A stretch of 64,000 bases of DNA. Source: Schlesneria sp. DSM 10557 (lineage in GTDB: Bacteria; Planctomycetota; Planctomycetia; Planctomycetales; Planctomycetaceae). Shown one piece after another: positions 8,847-18,347 of this stretch. The position numbers and the translations under genes are program-made. How positions within the stretch are numbered: position 1 is the first letter of the stretch; every line of letters starts with the position of its first letter. Location: contig NZ_CP124747.1 in the NCBI RefSeq assembly GCF_041860085.1, forward strand, positions 6,967,001-7,031,000, read 5' to 3'. Under the pieces are notes generated by a model, which worked only from the letters and a program-made list of their open reading frames with translations, searched no databases and had not been told where the DNA came from.

Positions 8847-9917
8847 ATGGAGACCACGATCGCCGAGTCACAGGCAATTCCTTCCGGGCGGCTTTTGCTG
8901 GCGATCGAATCTTCCTGCGATGAAACTGCTGCTGCGGTCATTAATCGTGACCGAAAGGTCCTTTCGAGCGTCGTTGCGACGCAGCACGAATTGCACGAGC
9001 GATTCGGTGGCGTCGTACCAGAGATCGCCTCACGAGCACACCTTGAGCGAATCCTTCCGGTGATTGACGAGGCGCTCCGGCAGGCCGACGCCAAATTGTC
9101 CGACCTCGGAGCGATCGCCGTGGCAACGCATCCGGGACTGGTCGGATCGTTGCTGGTCGGGCTGACTGCTGCGAAATCCCTTGCTCTCGTTCTCGATATT
9201 CCGTTGTTGTCGATCAACCATATCGAAGCTCACATCTATGCCTGCCAGATGGCGGCGGGTCGGAACGTGTTTCCTGCAGTCGGCTTTGTCGTGAGCGGGG
9301 GACATTCGAACCTTTACGACTGTATTTCGCCCGTGGAATTTGAGCTCCTGGGTTCGACGACTGACGATGCTGCAGGTGAGGCATTTGACAAAGTGGCGCA
9401 GATCCTGGGGCTCGAATATCCCGGGGGACCGCAAATCGAAGTGATTGCTCGAAACGGGAATCCGAAAGCGGTCAACTTCCCTCGAACCTTCGTAAACAAC
9501 TCGCGTCTGGACTTCAGCTTTAGTGGGCTGAAAACGGCGGTCTTGTACGCGGCCAAAGGAACACCGGGCGCACGTGCGCAGCCTGAACCGCTGACCGAAC
9601 AACGGATCGCTGACCTGGCTGCCAGCTTTCAGGCGGCGGTCGTTGACACGTTGATTGCAAAGTGCGATCAGGCGCTGCAGCAGACAGGTCGTCAGCGGTT
9701 GCTCGTCGGGGGCGGGGTGGCGGCGAATTCGTTGTTCCGGCAACGCCTGACAGAGCTCTCCAGATCCCGCAAAATTGAGCTGATCATTGCTGAAAGAGAA
9801 CACTGCACGGACAACGCGGCCATGGGTGCACTAGGGTGGGAACTGTGGGAACGCGGTCTCACTTCCCCCCTGGATTTGGATGTTAAACCTGGACTCGTGC
9901 GAAGAAAGTCCAACTGA
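8847..9917 (+). CDS. tsaD: tRNA N6-adenosine threonylcarbamoyltransferase
   Basis: TsaD transfers threonylcarbamoyl from TC-AMP to A37 of ANN-decoding tRNAs, together with TsaB and TsaE (not in this window). It is an ASKHA-fold protein of 356 residues. Signatures are [14 protein letters not shown] (about 18-31), the metal-binding HIEAH (125-129), [27 protein letters not shown] and the late [15 protein letters not shown] 8847 puts the conserved start near residue 18; the TTG at 8826 and GTG at 8838 lack better ribosome sites. The 261 bp upstream hold no gene. Confidence 0.96.
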   Translation: METTIAESQAIPSGRLLLAIESSCDETAAAVINRDRKVLSSVVATQHELHERFGGVVPEIASRAHLERILPVIDEALRQADAKLSDLGAIAVATHPGLVGSLLVGLTAAKSLALVLDIPLLSINHIEAHIYACQMAAGRNVFPAVGFVVSGGHSNLYDCISPVEFELLGSTTDDAAGEAFDKVAQILGLEYPGGPQIEVIARNGNPKAVNFPRTFVNNSRLDFSFSGLKTAVLYAAKGTPGARAQPEPLTEQRIADLAASFQAAVVDTLIAKCDQALQQTGRQRLLVGGGVAANSLFRQRLTELSRSRKIELIIAEREHCTDNAAMGALGWELWERGLTSPLDLDVKPGLVRRKSN

Positions 9918-10032
9918 ACCTGACAAAACTTTCCTTTCGATTGACGAACAATTCCAGCTTCGAAGACACTTTCGATCTGGAAGAACCGATGGCCCTGACA
10001 CGTCCTTAATAGAACCCCTTAGAAGAACGAAC

Positions 10033-10641
10033 ATGCTTGGAACCCAACTCACTCCGTCGCAGTATCTCAAGCGTTGTGCGGAGGTCTTCGACACACTTGA
10101 CGTTTCGCAGATCGAAGGCCTGGCAAACGACATTTATGCCGCCTACGAACAAGGGCGATTCGTGTTCCTGATCGGCAATGGCGGCAGCGGTTCAAACTGT
10201 TCGCACTTCTGTGAAGACCTCGGCAAGAGCACCCTGGATCGCAAGGATTTCACCAACGATTCGGTCAAGCGGCTCAAGGTTCTCAGCCTGACCGATAACA
10301 CGCCGTACATCCTGGCTTGGGGCAATGATGAAGGGTTTGACCAGGTCTTTGTCCAGCAGTTGAAGAACTTCGCATCTCCGGGCGATGTGCTGATCGCGAT
10401 CAGTGGCAGCGGAAACAGTCCCAACATTTTGAACGCCGTCGAATGGGCGAACAAAACTGGTCTCACCACGTGGGGCATCACCGGATACACCGGTGGGAAA
10501 CTCAAGGACCTCGGTAAGAAGAATCTCCACGTTCCGCTGGACGATATGGGAATGGTTGAATCCGTTCACCTCGTCGCGTTCCACTGGATTCTGAATGACA
10601 TTCACGGTCGGATCAACAAAGTCGGAAGGTACAAAGTCTGA
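10033..10641 (+). CDS. SIS-domain protein, GmhA-like phosphosugar isomerase
   Basis: A 202-residue protein with one SIS (sugar isomerase) domain. The phosphate-binding loop is [15 protein letters not shown] and a second Ser-rich loop is [19 protein letters not shown]. The pattern is closest to GmhA/DiaA-type proteins. GmhA converts sedoheptulose-7-phosphate to heptose-7-phosphate for LPS core, but many relatives bind sugar phosphates without that role. It begins 115 bp after tsaD and ends 3 bp before rfbC, so it is almost surely co-transcribed with a nucleotide-sugar gene. This supports a role in surface-glycan synthesis. Confidence 0.82.
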   Translation: MLGTQLTPSQYLKRCAEVFDTLDVSQIEGLANDIYAAYEQGRFVFLIGNGGSGSNCSHFCEDLGKSTLDRKDFTNDSVKRLKVLSLTDNTPYILAWGNDEGFDQVFVQQLKNFASPGDVLIAISGSGNSPNILNAVEWANKTGLTTWGITGYTGGKLKDLGKKNLHVPLDDMGMVESVHLVAFHWILNDIHGRINKVGRYKV

Positions 10642-10644
10642 ACC

Positions 10645-11187
10645 ATGAATACTCTACCGACAGGGATCCAGGGGCTGATTCTGATTGAGCCCAAAGCATT
10701 TGGTGACGCTCGCGGGTTTTTCTTTGAGAGTTATCAGAGAGACCGTTACCGCGAAGTGGGAATCGGCGAAAGCTTTGTCCAGGATAACGTGTCTCGCTCA
10801 CGCAAGGGGACGCTGCGAGGGTTGCACTACCAGATGGTGCAACCACAGGGGAAGCTGGTTTATGTAACCCGCGGCGAAGTCTTTGACGTTGCCGTCGATA
10901 TGCGACGAAGCTCACCCACGTTCGGCAAATGGTTTGGAGCGTACCTGAACGACGAAAACCATCGACAGCTCTACGTGCCTCCGGGCTTTGCTCACGGGTT
11001 CTATGTGACCAGTGAGATTGCGGATTTCTCGTATAAGTGCACCGACTTCTACAATCCGGCCCATGAACGGACGCTCTTGTGGAACGATCCCGCGGTCGGG
11101 ATCGAGTGGCCCAAGGAGATCACCCCCATTCTTTCGCCAAAGGATGAACGAGGGCTGCTGCTCGCTGATGCCGAGGCCTATCCGTGA
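10645..11187 (+). CDS. rfbC: dTDP-4-dehydrorhamnose 3,5-epimerase
   Basis: RfbC (RmlC) epimerises dTDP-4-keto-6-deoxyglucose at C3 and C5 on the way to dTDP-L-rhamnose. The 180-residue cupin has the family motifs: DARGFFFESYQ, QDNVSRSRKGTLRGLHYQ with catalytic His61, QGKLVYV with Lys70, and VPPGFAHGFYV. The later YKCTDFYNPAHE carries the expected Tyr. It starts 3 bp after the SIS gene, and its stop overlaps the pdxA start (GTGA). The other rml genes (A, B, D) are not in the window. Confidence 0.95.
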   Translation: MNTLPTGIQGLILIEPKAFGDARGFFFESYQRDRYREVGIGESFVQDNVSRSRKGTLRGLHYQMVQPQGKLVYVTRGEVFDVAVDMRRSSPTFGKWFGAYLNDENHRQLYVPPGFAHGFYVTSEIADFSYKCTDFYNPAHERTLLWNDPAVGIEWPKEITPILSPKDERGLLLADAEAYP

Positions 11188-12227
11188 CGAATGCTGCTCC
11201 GCGAGTCGCCCTGTCGCTGGGTGACGTCGCAGGAATCGGGCCCGAAGTCGTTGTCAGCTCGCTTGCCGACAAACGCCTGCGGGAAACGTGCCGACCTGTT
11301 ATCGTTGGACATCCTGCCGTTGTGGCCCGGGCACAACGGCAAGTCGGTGTTGAGCTGAGCTTTGTCGACGTCGCATCCCCGACAGAGATCGACTGGTCTC
11401 GTTCGGAAATTCCCTGCTGGAACCCTTCGATTGACGAGGTCGCCCAGGTTCCGGCGGGGAAGATCGATGCGCGAGCAGGCCGTGCAGCATATGATTACCT
11501 CGTCGCAGCCACACGTGCGGCCCTGCGGGGCGAGATCGATGCCATCACGACGGCTCCGTTGAACAAAGCAGCATTGCACGCCGCAGGGCTCAATTTCCCG
11601 GGGCACACCGAGATTCTTGCTCATGAGTGCGGCGTCCATGACTTTGCCATGATGCTCTACCTTCCTCCCGGCGAGCCTCTAAAAGGGCCAGCGGGTTTGG
11701 GTGTCGCGCACGTTACGCTCCACACATCGATCCAAAGCGTTCCCGGACTTCTTTCGACGAAGCTCATTTACGAGACGATTCATCTTGTCTCCAATTTTCT
11801 GATGCAGATTGGCTGTTCCTCTCCCAGAATCGGTGTCTGTGCACTGAATCCTCACGCCGGGGAAGAGGGACTGTTTGGTGACGAAGAGTCACGGCTGATC
11901 GCCCCCGCTGTTGAGTCTGCAGTTCAGTCTGGAGTGAATGCCATTGGACCAATACCTGCCGATGCACTGCTGCGACGTGCTGTGCAGGGGGAATTTGATG
12001 GAGTCGCCGCGATGTACCACGATCAAGGGCACATCGCTTTGAAGCTGATTGGATTCGAACGAGCTGTGAACGTGACGCTGGGCTTACCCATCGTGCGGAC
12101 AAGTCCCAGTCATGGGACCGCATTTGATATTGCCTGGAAAGGGCTGGCGCGAACGGAAGGATTTGTGGAAGCCGTGCGTACCGCTGTGCAGTTGGTACGA
12201 TCGAGGGCCAATTCCACTGCTCAATAA
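11184..12227 (+). CDS. pdxA: 4-hydroxythreonine-4-phosphate dehydrogenase
   Basis: PdxA oxidises 4-phospho-hydroxythreonine in the DXP-dependent pyridoxal phosphate pathway. The 347-residue product shows LSLGDVAGIGPEVV at the N-terminus and ITTAPLNKAALHAAG. Metal-site segments are FPGHTEILA, VCALNPHAGEEGLFG and AAMYHDQGHIALK, followed by TSPSHGTAFDIAWKG. It starts with GTG inside the rfbC stop (4-bp overlap), implying translational coupling with two glycan-type genes. A coupling of PLP synthesis to rhamnose synthesis has no obvious logic, though PLP-dependent sugar aminotransferases exist. Confidence 0.95.
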   Translation: MTNAAPRVALSLGDVAGIGPEVVVSSLADKRLRETCRPVIVGHPAVVARAQRQVGVELSFVDVASPTEIDWSRSEIPCWNPSIDEVAQVPAGKIDARAGRAAYDYLVAATRAALRGEIDAITTAPLNKAALHAAGLNFPGHTEILAHECGVHDFAMMLYLPPGEPLKGPAGLGVAHVTLHTSIQSVPGLLSTKLIYETIHLVSNFLMQIGCSSPRIGVCALNPHAGEEGLFGDEESRLIAPAVESAVQSGVNAIGPIPADALLRRAVQGEFDGVAAMYHDQGHIALKLIGFERAVNVTLGLPIVRTSPSHGTAFDIAWKGLARTEGFVEAVRTAVQLVRSRANSTAQ

Positions 12228-12306
12228 TCGCAGTAGCTGAGACAACGATCGCCCAACAGGCATCAAGAAAAAGGACGACCGGCACCTGTTGTTTTCGACG
12301 AGCAGA

Positions 12307-12792
12307 CTACTTTTTGCCTAGAGCCCGCTGCTGAGCGAAAAATTCCTGCAGAATTCCACGACAATCGTCCTGCATCACGCCACCGAGTACAGTTGCTCGA
12401 TGGTTAAGGCGGGCATCGTTGGTGATTTGGTACAGCGTATGGCAGGCGCCCGCTTTGGGATCAGTCGTGCCGTAGATGACGGTTGGGATCCGGGCCTGGA
12501 CGATCGCTCCCGCGCACATGGGGCAGGGTTCCAGCGTGCAATACAAAGTGCAATCGAGCAATCGCCATGAACCGAGAGCTTCTGCGGCCTGAGTGATGGC
12601 AATAATCTCGGCGTGAGCCGTCGGATCTTTGAGCTGTTCACGTTGATTGCCCGCGGCGCCAATGAGCCGGTCGTTATGAACAATGACGGCACCGATGGGG
12701 ACTTCGCCCTCACTGAATGCCTGGCGAGCCATTTCGAGTGCTTCATGCATCCAGCGGTCATGCGGGTGAAGCGGTTCTGACAGAAAGTCCAT
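12307..12792 (-). CDS. tadA: tRNA-specific adenosine deaminase
   Basis: TadA deaminates A34 to inosine in tRNA-Arg(ACG). The zinc-deaminase motifs are HAE (60-62, with the catalytic Glu) and PCPMC (89-93, two zinc Cys). The length of 161 residues is normal. ATG 12792 is chosen for two reasons: the conserved protein begins there, and the in-frame upstream extension to 12849 runs through the SRP RNA gene. That RNA gene is immediately upstream on the same strand. In Bacillus the SRP RNA gene also follows tadA (established synteny), though in the opposite order. Confidence 0.93.
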   Translation of the reverse strand: MDFLSEPLHPHDRWMHEALEMARQAFSEGEVPIGAVIVHNDRLIGAAGNQREQLKDPTAHAEIIAITQAAEALGSWRLLDCTLYCTLEPCPMCAGAIVQARIPTVIYGTTDPKAGACHTLYQITNDARLNHRATVLGGVMQDDCRGILQEFFAQQRALGKK

Positions 12793-12814
12793 CTCGAAAG
12801 TATCTCTCGCAAAA

Positions 12815-12935
12815 CGCCGGCGGCGGAACGCTACCCCTTCCACACCCAAGAATCACACTTATGGCTGCTCCAGTTACGGCCTGACCCGGTTCATGGTCAT
12901 CCCGCCGCAGAAGAGGTAGCGTCTCGACGCCGGAA
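12815..12935 (-). ncRNA. ffs: Signal recognition particle RNA (4.5S type)
   Basis: The minus strand contains the SRP RNA core GGGTCAGGCC, then GTAACTGGAGCAGCC, the conserved Ffh-binding domain. The apical loop fits a UAAC tetraloop of the URRC class rather than GGAA. Flanks fold into the long rod: CCGGCG (12933-12928) pairs with CGCCGG (12822-12817), and ACGCTACC (12922-12915) pairs perfectly with GGTAGCGT (12835-12828). TTTT follows the closing stem, so the 3' end doubles as a terminator. The RNA is ~117 nt with no Alu domain, and would pair with Ffh for co-translational targeting. A well-placed promoter sits just upstream. Ends are accurate to a few bases. Confidence 0.9.
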
Positions 12936-12941
12936 CGCACT

Positions 12942-12969
12942 AGTATCTGACGGAACGCATTGAAGTCAA
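12942..12969 (-). promoter_or_regulatory. Promoter of the SRP RNA gene
   Basis: On the minus strand, TTGACT (12969-12964) and GATACT (12947-12942) are separated by 16 bp. The predicted start at about 12935 coincides with the first base pairs of the SRP RNA rod. That coincidence is the main support. Confidence 0.65.
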
Positions 12970-13111
12970 GTATGACCGACAGAAAGTCCCCATGACGACA
13001 CGATTTCTTAGACCATCGATCCATAAATTCGGGTAAAGCAATCTTTTACGTGCTCTTTCTGCCCCGCAGAGGAGAGGCATTAAAGACGGCGCACGCACGC
13101 ACGCGTATGAG

Positions 13112-13963
13112 CTACCGAGTCGGCTCAGCCCGTCCTGCCAGAAGCGGACCGGCTGCTGCGACGGCTTCTTTCACCAGAGCACCCATCGTCGATCGGGTTG
13201 GCTCAACGTCGACTCGTACCCCTTGTGACCTCAAGTTTTCTGATGCCGTGGGGCCGATGGAGGCAATCACACATATCCGATTTGCAGCCTCGAGCCACTT
13301 TTCCCGCAGTCCGTCCTCGTCAGCCACCGCCAGGACGTGGTTCAATTGTTGTGCACTCGTGAACAGGATCAGGTCAAAATCCCCGGCGATGGTCCCCTGG
13401 ATGGCAGAACGCAAGGGGGCGAGGTCATGGGGGAGTGCCCACTGGTAGACAGGAACAGGAACGACTGTCCCCTGTCGGGACTCAATCGCCTTGTAAAGTT
13501 CGACGCTGGGCTGGCCATATTCCTGAATGGCAATTCGCCGACCTGCCAGCGGTCCAGTTGATTCGAGCAGTTGATAGACTTCCCGCCAGGTGTTTGGTTC
13601 CGGAGCACGGTGATCGATCCGGACGTCCCATCCCCGCAGTACCGCTGTCGGTTTGGGACCGCGAACGACGACAACCGTGCGAGCGAGTGCTGCGAGGAAG
13701 TCTTCCCGCGAATACCGTGTCTCGACCGCAGCCAGCAGCGCCGTAGCGCCAACTCCTGTCATGAAGACCACGATGTCGATGCGGCCAGCGACCAGTTCTT
13801 CGACAAACTTGAAGACTGCGGGGTTGTCGTCCAGCGGGATCTCCCGCATGGATGGAGCGATGGTCGCTGTTGCTCCGTTTCGTTCGATCAACGATTTCAT
13901 CTCAGACGCCCGGCGACTCTCGAAACTGCAGACTCGCAGCGGACGTTCATTCGGTGAGGGCAT
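13112..13963 (-). CDS. hemD: Uroporphyrinogen-III synthase
   Basis: HemD cyclises hydroxymethylbilane to uroporphyrinogen III in haem synthesis. The family is divergent in sequence but recognisable in this 283-residue, two-domain protein. Features are an N-terminal SFESRRASEMKSLIERNG, IVVFMTGVGATALL in domain 1, VVVVRGPKPTAVLRGW, IAIQEYGQPSVEL at the domain switch, DLILFTSAQQLNHVL in domain 2, and ICVIASIGPTASENLRSQG. No other hem gene is adjacent. The 175 bp to the SRP RNA promoter contain nothing else. Confidence 0.85.
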   Translation of the reverse strand: MPSPNERPLRVCSFESRRASEMKSLIERNGATATIAPSMREIPLDDNPAVFKFVEELVAGRIDIVVFMTGVGATALLAAVETRYSREDFLAALARTVVVVRGPKPTAVLRGWDVRIDHRAPEPNTWREVYQLLESTGPLAGRRIAIQEYGQPSVELYKAIESRQGTVVPVPVYQWALPHDLAPLRSAIQGTIAGDFDLILFTSAQQLNHVLAVADEDGLREKWLEAANRICVIASIGPTASENLRSQGVRVDVEPTRSTMGALVKEAVAAAGPLLAGRAEPTR

Positions 13964-14286
13964 AGCAAAACTTCTCCGCGAGCGCCTGTTCGGAGGCCGG
14001 ATCGCTGTCTCTGAATTCGTGATTTCCTGCTGCCTATCCTAGCAGATGCAGACTTCTCTCGTGAATTCGAAGTCACTCATCATTCAAGCGTTATCCCCAG
14101 ATATGGAATTTCTCACGTCGTGTCTTCCCGCCTTGCGAATCATGCGGGGAAATGGGTATTTTCAGACACCACGTCTACGGCGATTGTCTGCTGAACTCGG
14201 ATGCGTGTGCTGGCAAGCATCCCGGACAATCGGAGTCGCGAGTAATTGAACCAGGATCCAACGGACGCAGGCTGGAAGGGGTTTGC
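13964..14286. other. Divergent intergenic region hemD / ABC exporter (323 bp)
   Basis: No gene is supported. It must hold the promoters of hemD (left) and the ABC ATPase gene (right). I could not pick convincing -35/-10 pairs. Confidence 0.4.
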
Positions 14287-15219
14287 ATGCTGGCAGTCGA
14301 TGTGCAGGATTTGAAGGTTCGTTACGGGAAGCTGGAAGCAGTGAAGGGGATTACTCTGCAAATTCCCCCCGGCGAGGTTTTCGGCTTCATTGGTCCAAAC
14401 GGAGCAGGAAAGTCGTCAACGATTCGGGTGCTGGCGACATTGCAACCTGATTTTCTGGGAGTGGCCAAGGTCATGGACCTGAGCATTCGCTCAAAGCCGC
14501 ACCAGGTACGCGAGCAGATCGGTTACGTTCCAGACTTTTTTGGCGTTTATGAAGATCTTACTGCGAGAGAATATCTGCACTTCTTTGCTGCGGCGTACCG
14601 CTTGCCCATGTCCCGACGGAAGGCCGTCGTTGACGATGTCCTGCAGTTGACAGATTTGACGGGGAAGATCGACTCACAGGTCGATTCGCTCTCTCGAGGA
14701 ATGAAACAACGCTTGTCCCTGGCGCGCGTCCTCTTGCACGACCCGGCTGTCTTGTTGCTGGATGAACCCGCTTCCGGACTTGATCCACGCGCCCGAATTG
14801 AAATGCGCGAACTGTTGAAGGCCCTGAAGGAAATGGGGAAGACGATCATCATCTCCAGCCACATCCTGCATGAACTCGCTCAACTCTGTACCCGGATCGG
14901 AATCATTGAAACAGGACGGATGGTGGCTCAAGGGTCGGTGGCTGAGATCTATCAGCGACTGGGCGTACTGAAAATTGTTCACGTTCAAGTGGCGAATCAG
15001 ACGCCTGAGTTGATCGAGAAACTCCGCGGGATCAGGGGAGTTACTCATGTTGACGATCAGGCAGATCGAATCTCGATTCGACTGGAAGAAAGCGTGATGG
15101 AAGTCGAGGACCTACACGATTTCATTCATTCACAAGGGGCACGAATCCGGATGTTCCAGCCTGAAGTGATGGACATGGAAACCGCGTTTATGAAACTGAC
15201 GGAAGGTCAGACGGCCTGA
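14287..15219 (+). CDS. ABC transporter ATP-binding protein (ABC-2 / CcmA class)
   Basis: A 310-residue ATPase with Walker A GPNGAGKSS (36-44), signature LSRGMKQRLSLARVL (135-149), Walker B VLLLDEPASGLDP (155-167) and an H-loop in ISSHILHEL. The C-terminal ~80 residues (after ~230) form an extra domain common in ABC-2 exporters. ATG 14287 has a purine-rich site GGAAGGGG just upstream. It is 65 bp before a matching ABC-2 permease gene, so the two form one exporter. The cargo is unknown. Confidence 0.93.
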   Translation: MLAVDVQDLKVRYGKLEAVKGITLQIPPGEVFGFIGPNGAGKSSTIRVLATLQPDFLGVAKVMDLSIRSKPHQVREQIGYVPDFFGVYEDLTAREYLHFFAAAYRLPMSRRKAVVDDVLQLTDLTGKIDSQVDSLSRGMKQRLSLARVLLHDPAVLLLDEPASGLDPRARIEMRELLKALKEMGKTIIISSHILHELAQLCTRIGIIETGRMVAQGSVAEIYQRLGVLKIVHVQVANQTPELIEKLRGIRGVTHVDDQADRISIRLEESVMEVEDLHDFIHSQGARIRMFQPEVMDMETAFMKLTEGQTA

Positions 15220-15284
15220 CGCGTCACCTCTTGGGGACATGACCGTCAGGTTCGCCTTTGTGACCAAAACGAGATTCCTTCCTG

Positions 15285-17078
15285 ATGAAATTTGACACCT
15301 CTCTGATCGGGGCCGATGGTGTGAGTATTCTCGAACGCGTCAGCCTTCCGCTGCTCACGAAGGAACTGATCGAGCAGTCGCAGAACAAACGAACTTATCT
15401 GCTGAGGGTCGTTTATGCTGTCATTCTGTATGGAATCGCCCTGTGGCAATATCAATCGTTCACTCAGGGTGGTGGAACGGCAAGTTTGATGAATATGGGG
15501 CAAGGGAGAGGGCTGAGCGCACAGCTCATGATGATTCAGCAGCTTGCCATCCTGATCCTGGTCCCCGCGATCGCGTGCGGGGCCGTGACGGTGGAAAAAG
15601 AAAAGGACACTCTCGCGCTGCTGCTGCTGACCCGACTCAGCCCGCTCACGATTGTCTTCGAGAAATTACTGAGCCGCGTCGTTGCGATGGGGACATACCA
15701 GCTTCTCTCGCTCCCTCTGTTTGCGATCATCTACGGAATCGGGGGCGTTGAGATTTCCGTGCTGATCTTCTCCGTCGTTCGATTGGTGGGGATGACATTT
15801 GTCGTCGGATCGATCTCCGTACTCTGCTCGTCATGGTTTCGAACGACATCCACCGCCTTCATCATGTCCTACGTGATGGTGGCGTTCTACTGGGGGGCCC
15901 AATCTGCTGTTTTTCAGATTACATCCGAGGTGCTGATGTCAGTGGTCGGGATTTTTCGTTCAATGCCGCTATTCTGGCTGGCCGTCATCACGGGAGCCGT
16001 GATCGACGGCCTCCTCAGCCTGCTCTTACTGAGGGCCGCTGCGCGTGTGCTCGTCTCACGGGCGTTTGTTCCTCCTCGAAACATGGTGCTGGAATGGTTT
16101 CGTCGAGCGGACCGCTTCTTCAACGACCTCAATTCTCGCACCACCGGCGGGGTGATCCTTGTGAAGGATGACCAATCTCTTCCCTTGTTTCACCCGATCA
16201 GTTGGCGTGAAACGCAAAAGAAATCTCTGGGGACATTTCGGTATCAGTTTCGCGTGCTCATGCTGTTGCTGACACCTTTGATCCTCGTGATCGCTTCGAT
16301 GCTGATGGATGGTCGAGGCGATTTCACCAATCCCTTCCGGGGCTTCCCTGCATTTTTCTGGACCGTATCCATTATCTGTCTGACGATCCACGCTTCCGGT
16401 GCGATTGCCTCCGAACGTATCCGTCAGTCACTGGATGTTCTGCTCGTGGCCCCGATCTCAGCTTCCGAGATCGTTTTCGAAAAACTCTCGGGGGTTCAAA
16501 GGATGGTCAAGATCCTTACGGTCCCGTTTGCAGTGTCAATCTTGTTTCAGGCAATCTGGACCGGGTATGTCATGCAAGACGGGGTGAGGACGCACGGCTC
16601 AAATTTCTGGAGAGAAATCACCTCCGCCACGCTTGGCACTCTGATTTATATGCAACTGCTTGTGTGGACCAGCTTCTATCTGGGACTGCGGTTTAAGACA
16701 CAGATGCAGGCGGTACTGGCGACCTTGATCCTGGTGGTCTCTGTTTGTCTGATTCCGATTGTCGTAACACGTTTTGCGTACTTCAACTTTGGCCAGAACC
16801 TTCCGTTCCTTGGATGGCTCAGTCCACTTCAGATGGTCTTTCCGACACTCGACTTTTCGCCTGATTGGAGTCGGGCACATTCTGACCCCGGTTTTGCCTG
16901 GATCACCTTGGGCCTGCATTTCGTCCTGTTCAGTCTACTCTGGTGGTGGATGCGGTGGATTTCACTCTCTCAGTTCTCCCGCATTCTCGGGCGGTCGGAA
17001 GGGCCGGTTCACGGATCATCCCCGAATTACAACCGGGGCCCCGAATTATCGACCTGGCCCTCATCCGCCGAGGGGTAG
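15285..17078 (+). CDS. ABC-2 type exporter permease, double-length
   Basis: A 597-residue membrane protein with about 12 hydrophobic helices in two blocks (about 40-260 and 320-565). The first ABC-2 signature is TVEKEKDTLALLLLTRLSPL and a similar segment, IASERIRQSLDVLLVAPISA, recurs in the second half. It thus looks like two fused ABC-2 half-permeases, making a complete pore pair in one chain. It follows its ATPase by 65 bp. The last 18 bp overlap the 3' end of the convergent lipoprotein gene at 17061. Confidence 0.85.
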   Translation: MKFDTSLIGADGVSILERVSLPLLTKELIEQSQNKRTYLLRVVYAVILYGIALWQYQSFTQGGGTASLMNMGQGRGLSAQLMMIQQLAILILVPAIACGAVTVEKEKDTLALLLLTRLSPLTIVFEKLLSRVVAMGTYQLLSLPLFAIIYGIGGVEISVLIFSVVRLVGMTFVVGSISVLCSSWFRTTSTAFIMSYVMVAFYWGAQSAVFQITSEVLMSVVGIFRSMPLFWLAVITGAVIDGLLSLLLLRAAARVLVSRAFVPPRNMVLEWFRRADRFFNDLNSRTTGGVILVKDDQSLPLFHPISWRETQKKSLGTFRYQFRVLMLLLTPLILVIASMLMDGRGDFTNPFRGFPAFFWTVSIICLTIHASGAIASERIRQSLDVLLVAPISASEIVFEKLSGVQRMVKILTVPFAVSILFQAIWTGYVMQDGVRTHGSNFWREITSATLGTLIYMQLLVWTSFYLGLRFKTQMQAVLATLILVVSVCLIPIVVTRFAYFNFGQNLPFLGWLSPLQMVFPTLDFSPDWSRAHSDPGFAWITLGLHFVLFSLLWWWMRWISLSQFSRILGRSEGPVHGSSPNYNRGPELSTWPSSAEG

Positions 17079-18347
17079 AGTGAGCAATGGGCCGCCTGAT
17101 CGAACATCGGATTCCTGCACCGCGAACAGAATCTCGTAGATCGCCATACTGGCACGTGACTGCACATCATTTGGTGCGATGTAGAACCAGTAACCCCGGT
17201 ATTTCACTGCGATTTCCGATTTCTTTGGCCGTCGTTTGCTGCTGCACACCTGAAACAGACCCTGAGTCACGTTGGTCCAATCGTAAAGTTGGCCGGATCC
17301 ATCGGCCGTAATGGGTGCGATGCCGCGGGTGACGTGTTCGTCAGGTACACAGACCCCTTTCGACAGGAACACGCCAATCTGCAGCATGGAGCGCATGTTG
17401 ACGAAAATCGTGTCACCCGCAGCGAGGTCCTCTTCATCGACGATCCCGGCTTCCCGATCAGGATGGTCACCACTCATCTCTGACTTGATCTTATAGGTGC
17501 TACGTCCAGGCCGCAGGCGAAATATCTGTGCGACTTCAAGCATCTCAGGTGACATGCGGTCCTGTTCCCGCACACGTAATACGAGCGTTTTTTCGTACTT
17601 ATGGACCGTCATCCGATCCTGATCAACTGTCCGAAAGACGTAGTTTTCTTTCGCGGCGTTCACCAGATCGGCACCGCCGATACGTTCCACGGCAATCGGG
17701 TCCGAAATATCGTCTGAGTCTTCCAGTTTTCGTACAGTGAGCTCGATGGCTCCGCGCTGTTCCAGATCGCCGAGTATTTGGACGCCACGACGAAATTCGA
17801 AGTTGTCGTCAGGTCCATTGGGGATCATTGCAATGGAACGCGCCGCATTAGGGACGTCATTGATGTCATTCACGGCCATCAGCATGAACTGCTGGAAATT
17901 GGCCCCTGCATTGACGACACTGAACAGCTCGGCTGACAGCGGCTGAAGCAGAGATTTTGCCGTTTCCTGTCCAGTACGTGGGTGGTAGCTGAAGGTGGGA
18001 GCGTCGCGGATAAACCACTCACCCAGCCCGAGATTACTCATCCCCGGCCCCGACCCGTCGAGTCCGTAGCTGTAGTTGCCGCGCCCGCTCATCTCGAACT
18101 GGCTCGTGATATTGCTCAGATCCATAAAGATGGGCGAGTCAGCGTAGCGCAAGCGGACGATATTCAGCAATAACTGCTCATCATTGGTGGACCGGTAAAC
18201 CTCGTTGTAGCGGGTTCTGGTGACACTGAGTGCCGTCGGGCCGAGGCAGCCGGAAAACGCGAAACTCAACGCGAAAGCCGCGACGAGGCAAAGGCTGATA
18301 CCTCGTCTCTTCCAACCTTCTTGAGTTCTGCTGCTGGTACCAAACAT
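17061..18347 (-). CDS. Putative lipoprotein of unknown function
   Basis: A 428-residue protein with a basic N-terminus, a hydrophobic stretch and a lipobox FSGC near residue 33, so it is probably lipidated and exported. The body is mixed alpha/beta with TRYNEVYRSTNDEQLLLNIVRLRY near the start. This LLLNIVRLRY-type opening is familiar from a conserved hypothetical family of Gram-negative bacteria, but I cannot name a function. ATG 18347 is chosen (AGGA five bases upstream) over the 18422 start, which would put 25 residues before the signal peptide. It converges on, and overlaps by 18 bp, the ABC permease gene. Confidence 0.75.
   Translation of the reverse strand: MFGTSSRTQEGWKRRGISLCLVAAFALSFAFSGCLGPTALSVTRTRYNEVYRSTNDEQLLLNIVRLRYADSPIFMDLSNITSQFEMSGRGNYSYGLDGSGPGMSNLGLGEWFIRDAPTFSYHPRTGQETAKSLLQPLSAELFSVVNAGANFQQFMLMAVNDINDVPNAARSIAMIPNGPDDNFEFRRGVQILGDLEQRGAIELTVRKLEDSDDISDPIAVERIGGADLVNAAKENYVFRTVDQDRMTVHKYEKTLVLRVREQDRMSPEMLEVAQIFRLRPGRSTYKIKSEMSGDHPDREAGIVDEEDLAAGDTIFVNMRSMLQIGVFLSKGVCVPDEHVTRGIAPITADGSGQLYDWTNVTQGLFQVCSSKRRPKKSEIAVKYRGYWFYIAPNDVQSRASMAIYEILFAVQESDVRSGGPLLTLPLGG

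Noticed and set aside
12792-12849. Longer N-terminus for TadA
   Set aside because: The extension runs through the SRP RNA gene and reads as Arg-rich sequence unlike other TadA proteins.
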